Positions 17,953-25,160 of a stretch of DNA of 56,691 nucleotides are shown piece by piece. The notes beneath the pieces are model-generated. The model did no database searches. It was given only the letters and a program-made list of their open reading frames with translations, and was not told where the DNA came from. The DNA lies in NCBI GenBank assembly GCA_018826895.1, contig JAHJYA010000098.1:1-56691 (forward strand), read 5' to 3'. A program made the translations under genes and the position numbers. This DNA is from Gammaproteobacteria bacterium. GTDB lineage: Bacteria > Pseudomonadota > Gammaproteobacteria > Pseudomonadales > Pseudomonadaceae. Positions within the stretch are counted from its first letter, which is position 1; every line of letters starts with the position of its first letter.

Positions 17953-18069
17953 TTTTTGAGCTCTCCGATAAGGCTGAGGTCGCCAACGAAAACATTGGGC
18001 GCGCGGACGGCTCAAATACGTTGATTTATTTTGAGCTGTCGCATATATTCTGAGCCATACTTTTGAGCC
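17953..18069. repeat. TTTTGAGC repeat cluster upstream of the serine recombinase
   Basis: The 200-bp gap holds TTTTTGAGCT (17953-17962), GGCTCAAAT inverted (18009-18017), TTTTGAGCTG (18029-18038), TTCTGAGCC (18048-18056) and TTTTGAGCC (18061-18069). The inverted pair at 18009-18038 spans 30 bp, the size of a resolvase-binding subsite. The cluster lies immediately before the recombinase gene, where res sites or autoregulatory operators usually lie. Confidence 0.5.
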
Positions 18070-18087
18070 AAAGAATGGAGCGCCCCA

Positions 18088-18669
18088 ATGACTGTATTGG
18101 CCTACGTACGCGTCAGCACCGAAGATCAGAGCACTGAAGCTCAGCGCCACGGTATAGCCCAGCTGCACAACGTTGAGCATTGGTTCTCTGATGAGGCAAC
18201 CAGTGGTGCGATCAAAGCACTACAGCGACCCGGCTTCGCTGAACTGTTCAAGTTCGCCCGAAAGGGCGACACCTTGGTCGTTGCAGCTATAGACCGACTG
18301 GGCCGAGACACCATTGATGTGCTCGAAACGGTTGAAGCGCTTAAAGCCAAAGGCGTTACTGCTATATCTATGCGAGAAGGTTTCGACCTGTCCAGCCCCG
18401 TAGGAAAAACAATGCTGACCATGTTGGCAGCTATTGCCGAGCTGGAGCGCTCCAACATCAAAGCCCGGCAGATGGCAGGCATTGCACGCGCAAGGGCGCA
18501 GGGCCAGAAGCTCGGCGCACCGAAGAAGATCGACGATCAAGCAGTTGCTACTTGGCGCAAGGCCAATCAAGCGACGATCCAGGAGACAGCCACGGAATTC
18601 GGTATCTCTATCGCGGCAGTCAAAAGAGCCTGCGCAAAAAAGTCCTTACAAATAGTTGAGGAGGAGTAA
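18088..18669 (+). CDS. Serine recombinase (resolvase/invertase family)
   Basis: 193-residue small serine recombinase. Catalytic block YVRVSTEDQ gives Arg8 and nucleophile Ser10; Arg47, Asp69, Arg70 and Arg73 (DRLGRD) and the LAAIAELERSNIKARQMAGI E-helix are intact, and the C-terminal HTH includes EFGISIAAVKRACAKK. Length equals the Tn3 resolvase/Hin class. It could resolve element dimers, invert a segment or act as a regulator. A TTTTGAGC repeat cluster is upstream. Stop at 18669 is 4 bp before the HTH gene, so the two share a transcript. Confidence 0.92.
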   Translation: MTVLAYVRVSTEDQSTEAQRHGIAQLHNVEHWFSDEATSGAIKALQRPGFAELFKFARKGDTLVVAAIDRLGRDTIDVLETVEALKAKGVTAISMREGFDLSSPVGKTMLTMLAAIAELERSNIKARQMAGIARARAQGQKLGAPKKIDDQAVATWRKANQATIQETATEFGISIAAVKRACAKKSLQIVEEE

Positions 18670-18673
18670 GCGA

Positions 18674-19300
18674 ATGCCCGGCAAGCAAAAGACACCCGAC
18701 CAAAGCACTCAGGCGGTCATCCTCAGAGAGGCCGGCTACACATTGCCAGCCATCGCAGAGCGCCTCAATATAAGCCTGAGTACTACCCAGCGATTGCTGA
18801 AGCGACATGGCGCAGTTGCTGGCGCTGCTTCACAGGCACTGATTCAAAAGGCCAGGGAAGACCTTCTACAAAACGCTTTTGCCTTGGAGGCCGTTCAGCA
18901 GGTGGCCGCGTCGCTGGTGCTCGACGATTTGTCGCTCGGGCGCTTGATTCGAAATAAGCTGGCACAGGCCGTCGAGGCTTTGGAGCCGACATCGGACAAC
19001 GCCCCCATCGTTTGCCGAGCATTGGCAGCCAGCGCAACCACTCTCAAGCTCACGCAGGATGTCGGTCGCCGGGCTCTCCCTCTAGATAAGCTTAATCAGG
19101 CGCTAGATGTAGAAGATCTGCCGGAGTTGGTCATTCACGTAATGACTGAAGATGACGTTCTAGCGATGCGTGCTCAACAACGCAAAGAGGATGCCGGGCT
19201 AGATGGCATCGTTGATGACGACGATATTGAAAACGAGCGCTGGCTCCGGCAAAAGGCAGTGCGTGACGATGACGTTATCAGTGAAGGCATCTTGACCTGA
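18674..19300 (+). CDS. HTH-domain protein of unknown function
   Basis: 208-residue protein with an N-terminal helix-turn-helix at about 20-50 (LREAGYTLPAIAERLNISLS followed by TTQRLLKRHG), a long helical middle and a strongly acidic C-terminal third (GLDGIVDDDDIENERW). The layout, DNA-binding head and acidic tail, resembles phage small terminase or replication-accessory proteins, but I cannot assign it. ATG 18674 has GAGGAG 9 nt upstream; the longer frame from 18656 starts inside the recombinase gene. Confidence 0.75.
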   Translation: MPGKQKTPDQSTQAVILREAGYTLPAIAERLNISLSTTQRLLKRHGAVAGAASQALIQKAREDLLQNAFALEAVQQVAASLVLDDLSLGRLIRNKLAQAVEALEPTSDNAPIVCRALAASATTLKLTQDVGRRALPLDKLNQALDVEDLPELVIHVMTEDDVLAMRAQQRKEDAGLDGIVDDDDIENERWLRQKAVRDDDVISEGILT

Positions 19301-19373
19301 GCTTGACCGGCCAAAGTGTCAAAGCCTTAGAGCCCCCGGACAGCCCTCTACCCCTTGGCGACATCGAGAGCCG

Positions 19374-19391
19374 ACGATTTTTGAAAATCGT
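19374..19391. repeat. Hairpin upstream of the HUH/Rep-like gene
   Basis: ACGATTTT-TG-AAAATCGT, 8-bp perfect arms and a 2-nt centre, directly ahead of the Rep-like gene. Could be a replication-origin hairpin cut by the Rep-like protein, an operator, or a weak terminator of the preceding gene. Confidence 0.4.
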
Positions 19392-19424
19392 TAACGGGTG
19401 ATAGTGAGGCATAGAGCATTGAAT

Positions 19425-20324
19425 ATGACAAACAGCACCAGCATCCCAGCCGAGCCCCCAGCCCTGTCGGCACAACAGAGAGCGATTAGCCCGGAAGAAG
19501 TCGGACTGTTTGATGCGGACAGGCCGGAGCAGTGCGCTGGTGGTCGTGGAGTAGATGCAAAAAACAGCAGCCGCAAACTGCCTCGAAAAATCCTTTCAAC
19601 GCCACAGCAAGCGGGGATCATGGCTAATTTCCACTCTAGCCATGAAAAGCATGTAGTAGCTATTAGTGAACTACAACCAGACTTAGACAGCGAACAAGTA
19701 ACCAAGCTCCTTTCTATAAACAGCTTTGTCAGTCAGTTAGTCAAATCATACAAAGGCAAAAGCACTGGCAAGCTAGCTGACTGGTCGAAGCATGTGCCTG
19801 CCCACATCAAGCAGTTCTTCCGGTTGCTTTGGTTAGCTCGGCAACCAGACGCGAAGGTTTTTACTATCCGGTTGGATCATGATGCTGCGATAGCAGCGCT
19901 GGCAGCGAAACGAAGCCCGGCCAACCACCTTGCAGGAGTCATCCAGCGGACGCTTGCCAAGCTTGAGATAACCACTGAGCAGGCATTCAACCTGGAGTTT
20001 ACCCACGGCACCAGCAAGGAAAACCACCCGTTGCATATCCACGGGGTTCTGTACGTCCAAACTGATCGAATCGAAGAGGTCAGCAAGGCGCTCAGAACCG
20101 CGCTAGCGAAGGAGTACAGGCAGCGCTTCGATAACCTGGCTGTCCACATCGACAGCATCCAGAACGAGCGCTGGTGGGCTGCTTACTGCATCAAAGAGCA
20201 CGACATCACGGCCGGCCAGCTCAGCATCATCAGGAGTCGTGAGGCCGCCCCAGACTATGCTAGCCATGCGGCCAGGAGAGGCGGCAAGACGGTTTATGAA
20301 GGCATGAGTGACTGGCTCGACTAG
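19425..20324 (+). CDS. HUH endonuclease / Rep-like protein
   Basis: 299-residue protein with the signature order of rolling-circle replication initiators. A hydrophobic strand KVFTIRLD (about 144-151) could be motif 1; HPLHIHGVLYV carries the H-x-H of motif 2 at His204 and His206; WWAAYCIKEHD has the Y-x-x-K of motif 3 with Tyr254 and Lys257. The first 130 residues are a low-similarity, partly disordered region. No helicase domain follows. This suggests a nicking protein that starts replication of the excised element; a similar arrangement is seen in inovirus Gp2-like and satellite proteins. The start is uncertain: ATG 19425, or GTG 19398 upstream, neither with a strong ribosome-binding site. 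Confidence 0.65.
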   Translation: MTNSTSIPAEPPALSAQQRAISPEEVGLFDADRPEQCAGGRGVDAKNSSRKLPRKILSTPQQAGIMANFHSSHEKHVVAISELQPDLDSEQVTKLLSINSFVSQLVKSYKGKSTGKLADWSKHVPAHIKQFFRLLWLARQPDAKVFTIRLDHDAAIAALAAKRSPANHLAGVIQRTLAKLEITTEQAFNLEFTHGTSKENHPLHIHGVLYVQTDRIEEVSKALRTALAKEYRQRFDNLAVHIDSIQNERWWAAYCIKEHDITAGQLSIIRSREAAPDYASHAARRGGKTVYEGMSDWLD

Positions 20325-20460
20325 CTTCATTGGCACACCCAGGCCGGGCAATGATTTCACAGGTCAGCGGAAGATGGATATCACGTTCTGATACCGGAGC
20401 TGTCTCGAAAGCATGCCTAGCCTTTGGAGCACCAAACAGTCCTTTCGCAGAGACGCTTCC

Positions 20461-20499
20461 TAACGGTAGCGGTCAAAGGGGTGACCGTTAAGGTATAGT
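20461..20499 (+). promoter_or_regulatory. Inverted repeat and possible promoter ahead of darT
   Basis: TAACGGT (20461-20467) and ACCGTTA (20484-20490) form an inverted repeat, followed by a TATAGT box (20494-20499) about 30 bp before darT. The palindrome would cover the -35 region, as expected for autoregulation of a toxin-antitoxin operon. The -35 hexamer itself is poor. Confidence 0.4.
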
Positions 20500-20528
20500 T
20501 CGAGGCTAGATCTCAGGAAGGGATGCCT

Positions 20529-21128
20529 ATGAGTCACCGCGTCGTAGAACTGCACTGCATCATGCCGATTGACAACCTCCCCTCAGTGAAGCAGAGGGGT
20601 ATCCTCTCGCATGACAGGGCTAAGCCGGTGCCTCATGCCTCGGTAGCGAAGCAGGAAATTCAGGATCGCCGCGTCGGTAAGACCGTACCCAACGGAATGC
20701 GCCTTCATCAGTACGCCAATCTGTATTTTTGCGCGCGGAACCCGATGCTTTACCTACGCCAAGAGGCTCACGGCAACCTGTGCGTAATCAGAGTGAAGCT
20801 CGCAGTCTTGGATCTGCCAGGAGTGGTGATCAGTGATCAGAATGCTGCTTCAGACTGGGTTAGATTCTATTCGTACCCGGACGGGTTGGGCAGGATCAAT
20901 TTTGACTACGTATTCGCAGATTGGTGGTCAGATGACCACGAACCTACTATGTGGCGTAAGAAGGCGACAAAGTGTGCTGAGGCACTGATCCCAAATGTAG
21001 TGAACCCCGAGTACATCTCAGGGTTCTACACTTGTGATGAGCAGACAAAGCGAAAGGTAGACGGAGTGCTTAACCAGCTTAACTGGGGCCTGCCGACAAC
21101 CATAAACTCCCACCTATTTTTCAGGTGA
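20529..21128 (+). CDS. darT: DNA thymidine ADP-ribosyltransferase toxin DarT
   Basis: 199-residue DUF4433/DarT toxin, which uses NAD+ to ADP-ribosylate thymidines in single-stranded DNA and so blocks replication; the modification of phage DNA underlies its anti-phage effect. Visible family features: His9 followed by IDNLPSVKQRGIL (NAD-binding start), EIQDRR at 43-48 (conserved arginine), YANLYFCARNPMLYL at 62-76, and the ARTT-loop/catalytic helix KKATKCAEAL with candidate Glu151. Start 20529 is preferred to 20523 because AGGAAG then stands at proper distance. It overlaps darG in a GTGA junction. Confidence 0.9.
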   Translation: MSHRVVELHCIMPIDNLPSVKQRGILSHDRAKPVPHASVAKQEIQDRRVGKTVPNGMRLHQYANLYFCARNPMLYLRQEAHGNLCVIRVKLAVLDLPGVVISDQNAASDWVRFYSYPDGLGRINFDYVFADWWSDDHEPTMWRKKATKCAEALIPNVVNPEYISGFYTCDEQTKRKVDGVLNQLNWGLPTTINSHLFFR

Positions 21129-22261
21129 GTTCAGTGATTCGAGTTCTTATTGGAGACATGTTTCAGAGCGATGCCAAAACCCTGGTCAATACCGTAAATT
21201 GTGTTGGAGTAATGGGCAAGGGAGTCGCTTTGGAGTTCAAGAAGCGCTGGCCAAAACTAATGGAAGACTACGCTGACCGCTGCCGAAAAAAACAGGTCAA
21301 GCCCGGTACTCCCTACATTTATACGGACATCTTTGGGGCGTCTATTGTTAATTTCCCCACGAAAGATCATTGGCGGTCAGCTTCAAGATATTCCGACATT
21401 GAGAAAGGCCTAGAGATTTTCGTTGAGAAATACAAAACATGGAACGTAACCTCAGTAGCCTTCCCTCCTCTTGGTTGTGGAAATGGGGGGCTCGAATGGG
21501 AGATAGTGGGGCCGCTTATGTATAAAATGCTTTCGAAAGTCGATATTCCGGTTGAAATATTTGCACCGTTCGGGACGCCAGCCACTCAACTGACCGCTGA
21601 GTTTTTATCCCCATCGCAGCATCGTCTGTTTAATGAAGTTGGGCATAAAGGTACACGCGACAAGAAATTCAACCCTAACTGGCTGGTCATGTTAGAAGTA
21701 ATGGACCAACTTGAGCGGCAGCCATACGCCCCTAAAGTCGGAAGAACAATCTTCCAAAAAATCTGCCATGCAGTTACAGCGCTTGGAGTGGAGACAGAGC
21801 TAGATTTCAAGAAAGCAAACTATGGTCCCTTTTCGGAAGCAGTAAAGAAAGTGCTCGGCAACTTAGCCAACGCCAATTTGGTTCAGGAAGTTCAGCTTGG
21901 AAGGATGAACCACCTCAAGACTGGTCCAGAGTACGAACACCTTCGTGACAAGCATAAAGATGTATTGATCGCCAACCGCTTGCGCATAGAGAAGACAGTC
22001 GACCTTTTCAGTCGAATCAAGAACACCGAGCAAGCAGAAGAAGTCGCTACCGTCTTTTTTGCCGTCAGTAAACTAAAGGAAGAACAACAAGTCCCCATCG
22101 TGCCTGAGCGTGAGGTTTATGACTTTGTTCTTTCCTGGAAAAAAGCGTGGAACACTGAAGAAAAGAAAGAAGCAATCGCCTCTGCGATCAGAAATCTTGC
22201 GATGCTTGGATGGATACGAGTCAGCCTGAGTGACTGCCTTCCCCTTAGCGAATTCGCTTAG
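21125..22261 (+). CDS. darG: DarG macrodomain antitoxin
   Basis: 378-residue antitoxin. Residues 1-155 form a macrodomain: GDMFQSDAKTLVNTVNCVG with Asn22, MGKGVALEFKKRWP, FPTK with Lys80 (the catalytic lysine position of DarG-type hydrolases) and FPPLGCGNGGLEW. It removes ADP-ribose from DNA. Residues about 165-378 are a helical C-terminal domain that in DarG proteins binds and neutralises DarT directly. The GTG start lies on the darT stop, so translation is coupled and has no strong site of its own. It is markedly A+T-richer than the surrounding chromosome. A terminator follows. Confidence 0.93.
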   Translation: MSSVIRVLIGDMFQSDAKTLVNTVNCVGVMGKGVALEFKKRWPKLMEDYADRCRKKQVKPGTPYIYTDIFGASIVNFPTKDHWRSASRYSDIEKGLEIFVEKYKTWNVTSVAFPPLGCGNGGLEWEIVGPLMYKMLSKVDIPVEIFAPFGTPATQLTAEFLSPSQHRLFNEVGHKGTRDKKFNPNWLVMLEVMDQLERQPYAPKVGRTIFQKICHAVTALGVETELDFKKANYGPFSEAVKKVLGNLANANLVQEVQLGRMNHLKTGPEYEHLRDKHKDVLIANRLRIEKTVDLFSRIKNTEQAEEVATVFFAVSKLKEEQQVPIVPEREVYDFVLSWKKAWNTEEKKEAIASAIRNLAMLGWIRVSLSDCLPLSEFA

Positions 22262-22332
22262 GAATACCAGCCAGCCCTACTAGCCTGCGAAATTAATGAT
22301 TTAGACGCGTGTTCAAATACCAAGCAAGCGCG

Positions 22333-22370
22333 AAGCCCCTGAAAGTCGGGAGATTTTCAGGGGCTTTTTC
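22333..22370 (+). terminator. Terminator of the element operon
   Basis: AAGCCCCTGAAA and TTTCAGGGGCTT form a 12-bp stem with a 10-nt loop followed by TTTC, 70 bp after darG. A standard rho-independent terminator for darTG. Confidence 0.85.
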
Positions 22371-22404
22371 GTTAACTACATCGTCGCCAGCTTGTCCCGC
22401 TGAA

Positions 22405-22427
22405 GTATGGGCTGAAGTATGGGCTGG
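22405..22427 (+). repeat. Tandem GTATGGGCTG repeats near right end
   Basis: GTATGGGCTG at 22405-22414 and GTATGGGCTGG at 22417-22427, spaced 12 bp, matching the pair at 15190-15212 in sequence, spacing and orientation. Probable arm-type sites for integration or excision. Confidence 0.6.
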
Positions 22428-22474
22428 GCACAGATAATTTATCTTGGCCATGCAGGGCATGGGGTACAGAGTAT

Positions 22475-22501
22475 AAACGCCCGGCCTTGTGCCGGGCGTT
22501 T
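22475..22501. repeat. attR: 27-bp repeat, also phaD terminator
   Basis: Exact copy of the 27 bases at 15041-15067. On the minus strand it ends the phaD transcript (11-bp stem then TTTATA). It marks the right border of the element; the chromosome resumes at 22502, eleven bases before the phaD stop. Confidence 0.88.
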
Positions 22502-22512
22502 GTGTTTTGACG

Positions 22513-23127
22513 CTAGGCCTCTAGATAACGCTGGGCCAGGTGTTCGGCGGCGTAGCGTGAGTCGGGGGCCAGGTGCGGAGCGACCAGCATCATCACCTGA
22601 TACACCACCAGACGGCTTTCGCCCGTGCTGCCGATAATGCGTTGGTAGTCGAGGGAGAACAGCAGCGTCAGGGTGATCTGCTCGACGAGTTGACCCAGGG
22701 CGCGGGTGTCGCTGAGTAGCTGACCTTCAGCTTTGAGCCTAGCCAGTAGCCCGGCGAGGGTGCGCTTGAGGGCGTTGAGCCATTGGCGAATACCCCGCGC
22801 GAGTTTGGGCAGGCGCCCGGCGAGGTTGGACAGGTCCTGGAATAGAAATCGATAGTGCGCCAGCTTCTCGACAATCAGGTGCAGGAACAGCCAGTAGTCT
22901 TCGACATCCAGCTGTACCTCCGGGGGCGGGTCGAGCAGGGGGGCGAGGTCCGCCTGAAAACGCTCGAACAGGCCGAGAATAAGGGGTTCCTTGCCGTGGA
23001 AGTGGTAGTAGAGATTGCCTGGGCTGATATCCAGCTCGTTGGCAATTTCCAGGGTGGAGACGTTCGGTTCGCCCTGCTGGTTGAACAGCTGCAGCGCACA
23101 TTCGAGGATACGGTCGCGGGTTTTCAT
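22513..23127 (-). CDS. phaD: TetR-type PHA regulator PhaD
   Basis: 204-residue TetR-family regulator. The N-terminal HTH (STLEIANELDISPGNLYYHF, residues about 24-43) is typical, and the ligand domain fills the rest. In P. putida PhaD activates the phaC1 and phaI promoters, probably sensing a fatty-acid-derived ligand. It is the last gene of the minus-strand phaC1-Z-C2-D run, 76 bp after phaC2. The integrated element now lies just beyond its stop codon, with the shared terminator kept intact. Confidence 0.93.
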   Translation of the reverse strand: MKTRDRILECALQLFNQQGEPNVSTLEIANELDISPGNLYYHFHGKEPLILGLFERFQADLAPLLDPPPEVQLDVEDYWLFLHLIVEKLAHYRFLFQDLSNLAGRLPKLARGIRQWLNALKRTLAGLLARLKAEGQLLSDTRALGQLVEQITLTLLFSLDYQRIIGSTGESRLVVYQVMMLVAPHLAPDSRYAAEHLAQRYLEA

Positions 23128-23203
23128 CCGGGTGTCTTGTTCTGGCCGCCAAGGCTCGACGATAGCCGGCCGGCTGAGCGCCGGCTAGCACTGTTTTTGC
23201 GGG

Positions 23204-24889
23204 TCAGCGCACATGCACGTAGGTGCCCGGTGCAGCCTCCATGGGCGAGTAGCGGGTGCTGCCAATGGCCACAACTGTATCGCGTTGCTCCCCTGAGCGT
23301 TCCTGCAGCCAGCTTAGCCATTCTGGCCACCAGCTGCCCTGTACCTGAGTCGCATCGTAGATCCAGGCGCGCGGGTCGCTGCTGAGTGTGGCGTTCTCGC
23401 TGTAGGTCGCCTTGGGGTTGCCCGGTGGGTTGAGGATGCTCTGTATATGGCCGCTATTGGACAGGATGAAGCGACGTTTGCCGCCGAGCAGCAGGGTCGA
23501 GCGGTAGACCACATCCCAAGGGGTGATGTGGTCGTTGACGCCGGCGACGCTGAAGCTGTCAACCGTAACTTTCTGCAGGTCGATGGGCGTGCCGCAGATT
23601 TCCAGCCCGCCTGGGCGGGTCAGCGGGTTGTGCTTGAAGAAGTCGATCAGGTCGCCGTGCAGGGCGGCGGGCAGACGGGTGTTGTCGTTGTTCCAGTAGA
23701 GAATGTCGAACGCCGGTGGTTGCTTGCCGAGCAGGTAGTTGTTGACCCAGTAGTTCCAGATCAGGTCGTTGGGGCGCATCCAGGCAAACACCTTGGCCAT
23801 GTCGCGACCGTCGAGCACGCCTTGCTGGTAGGAGCGGCGCTTGGCCGCTTCAAGGGTCAGCTCATCGGCGAAGAGCATGGCCGGGCTGTCGATCTGGCTG
23901 TCGAGCAGGCTGACCATATAGGTGGCACTGGCGACCTTGCGCAGTTGCCGCTTGGCCTGCAGATGGCCCTGCAGGGCGGCGATGGTCAGGCCGCCAGCGC
24001 AGGCGCCGAGCAGGTTGACGTCCTTGCTGCCGGTGATCTCGCGGCACACGTCGATGGCCTCTTCCAGTGCCTGAACGTAGCTCGACAAGCCCCATTCGCG
24101 GTGCCGGGCATCCGGGTTGCGCCAGCTGATGATGAAGGTTTGCAGGCTGTTCTTCAGGGCGTACTGGACGAAGCTCTTATCGTTGGACAGGTCGAAGATG
24201 TAGTACTTGTTGATTTGCGGCGGCACGATCAGCAAGGGGCGCAGGTGCTGCTTCTCGCTCATGGGGCGGTACTGGATCAGCTCCAGCAGCTCGTTGCGAA
24301 AGACCACGGCGCCAGGTGTCGATGCCAGGTTACGGCCCACCTCGAAGGCATGTTTGCTGACCTGACTGGGCATGCCGTCGTTGTGCAGCAGATCCTCGGC
24401 CAGGTGATTGAGGCCCTTGAGCAAGCTGGCGCCGCCACTGTTGAACAGCTCCTTGAGCGCCAATGGATTGAGCAGGGTATTGGAGGGTGACAGGGCATCA
24501 CCCAGCAGGGTGGCGATAAAGCGTGCGCGGGCACGATCATCGGCTGACAGGTCGCTTTCATCGATCCACAGGGCCAACTGCTTTTGCCAGGCCAGATAAG
24601 CTTGCAGGCTGCGTTTGTAGAAAGGGTTGAGGTGCCAGGTTGGGTCGGCGAAGCGGGTGTCTTTCGGGTTCACCGCGTGGGGCGCGTCACCCAGCAGCAC
24701 GCGGCCCAACTGGCCGCCCAGTGCCAGCAAATGACGAGCGCTGTGGCGAGGCTGTTTGATGCCTTGCAGGGCCAGGGTGCGTAGCGTTGAGAGCAGGTCG
24801 CGACCGCGTACCCCGATCACTGCGTTCTGCGCATTCATGAAGCTGGCCGGGGCGGGCAGTTGTTTACTGCTGCGTGACTGGTCTCGCAT
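23204..24889 (-). CDS. phaC2: Class II PHA synthase PhaC2
   Basis: 561-residue medium-chain-length PHA synthase, polymerising (R)-3-hydroxyacyl-CoA into granules. The lipase-like box is GACAGG with catalytic Cys297; NDHITPW and SGHIQS carry the Asp and His of the triad. The N-terminal half has the class II start region NAVIGVRGRDLLSTLRTL. ATG 24889 is chosen, with GGAG 8 nt upstream. The 271-bp gap to phaZ contains a small hairpin (AGACGC-GTCG-GCGTCT, 25071-25086) but no promoter I can defend. Confidence 0.96.
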   Translation of the reverse strand: MRDQSRSSKQLPAPASFMNAQNAVIGVRGRDLLSTLRTLALQGIKQPRHSARHLLALGGQLGRVLLGDAPHAVNPKDTRFADPTWHLNPFYKRSLQAYLAWQKQLALWIDESDLSADDRARARFIATLLGDALSPSNTLLNPLALKELFNSGGASLLKGLNHLAEDLLHNDGMPSQVSKHAFEVGRNLASTPGAVVFRNELLELIQYRPMSEKQHLRPLLIVPPQINKYYIFDLSNDKSFVQYALKNSLQTFIISWRNPDARHREWGLSSYVQALEEAIDVCREITGSKDVNLLGACAGGLTIAALQGHLQAKRQLRKVASATYMVSLLDSQIDSPAMLFADELTLEAAKRRSYQQGVLDGRDMAKVFAWMRPNDLIWNYWVNNYLLGKQPPAFDILYWNNDNTRLPAALHGDLIDFFKHNPLTRPGGLEICGTPIDLQKVTVDSFSVAGVNDHITPWDVVYRSTLLLGGKRRFILSNSGHIQSILNPPGNPKATYSENATLSSDPRAWIYDATQVQGSWWPEWLSWLQERSGEQRDTVVAIGSTRYSPMEAAPGTYVHVR

Positions 24890-25160
24890 GGGTAACACTC
24901 CGTCGTTATGCCGTAGAGACTGCTAGGAGTCCTGCCGGACTTAACCCTGTTCTGCTGCGTGAAAGCCTGATTTGGCCTGGCTCTCTCACGGCACAATAAG
25001 GCCAAATACCGCATATTCCTGGTGACTGGGTGCAGCAAGGCGTGTACCAGAACGCGCTCAGGTGCGGGCTAGACGCGTCGGCGTCTCACGCCGGTGCAGT
25101 AGGCGCACGTTTATGTGATCTGAGCGTACCAGCGTAGCACCAGGATCGAGCGACGTCGGG

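Larger units (their letters stand above)
15041..22501. mobile_element. Integrative element carrying DarTG, inserted at the phaF-phaD terminator
   Basis: A 7.4-kb insertion separating convergent phaF and phaD, which are normally neighbours. It is bounded by a perfect 27-bp direct repeat (15041-15067 and 22475-22501). Gene content from the left: P4-type tyrosine integrase, unknown protein, AlpA-like regulator, degenerate resolvase, intact serine recombinase, HTH protein, HUH/Rep-like protein, DarT, DarG. All genes run on the + strand. The right part is visibly richer in A+T than the flanking pha genes. No structural phage genes or conjugation genes are present, so it is a small defence-bearing integrative element or satellite; its means of transfer is unknown. 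Confidence 0.9.

Noticed and set aside
15041..22501. Element considered as a complete prophage
   Set aside because: No capsid, tail, portal, terminase large subunit or lysis genes are present.
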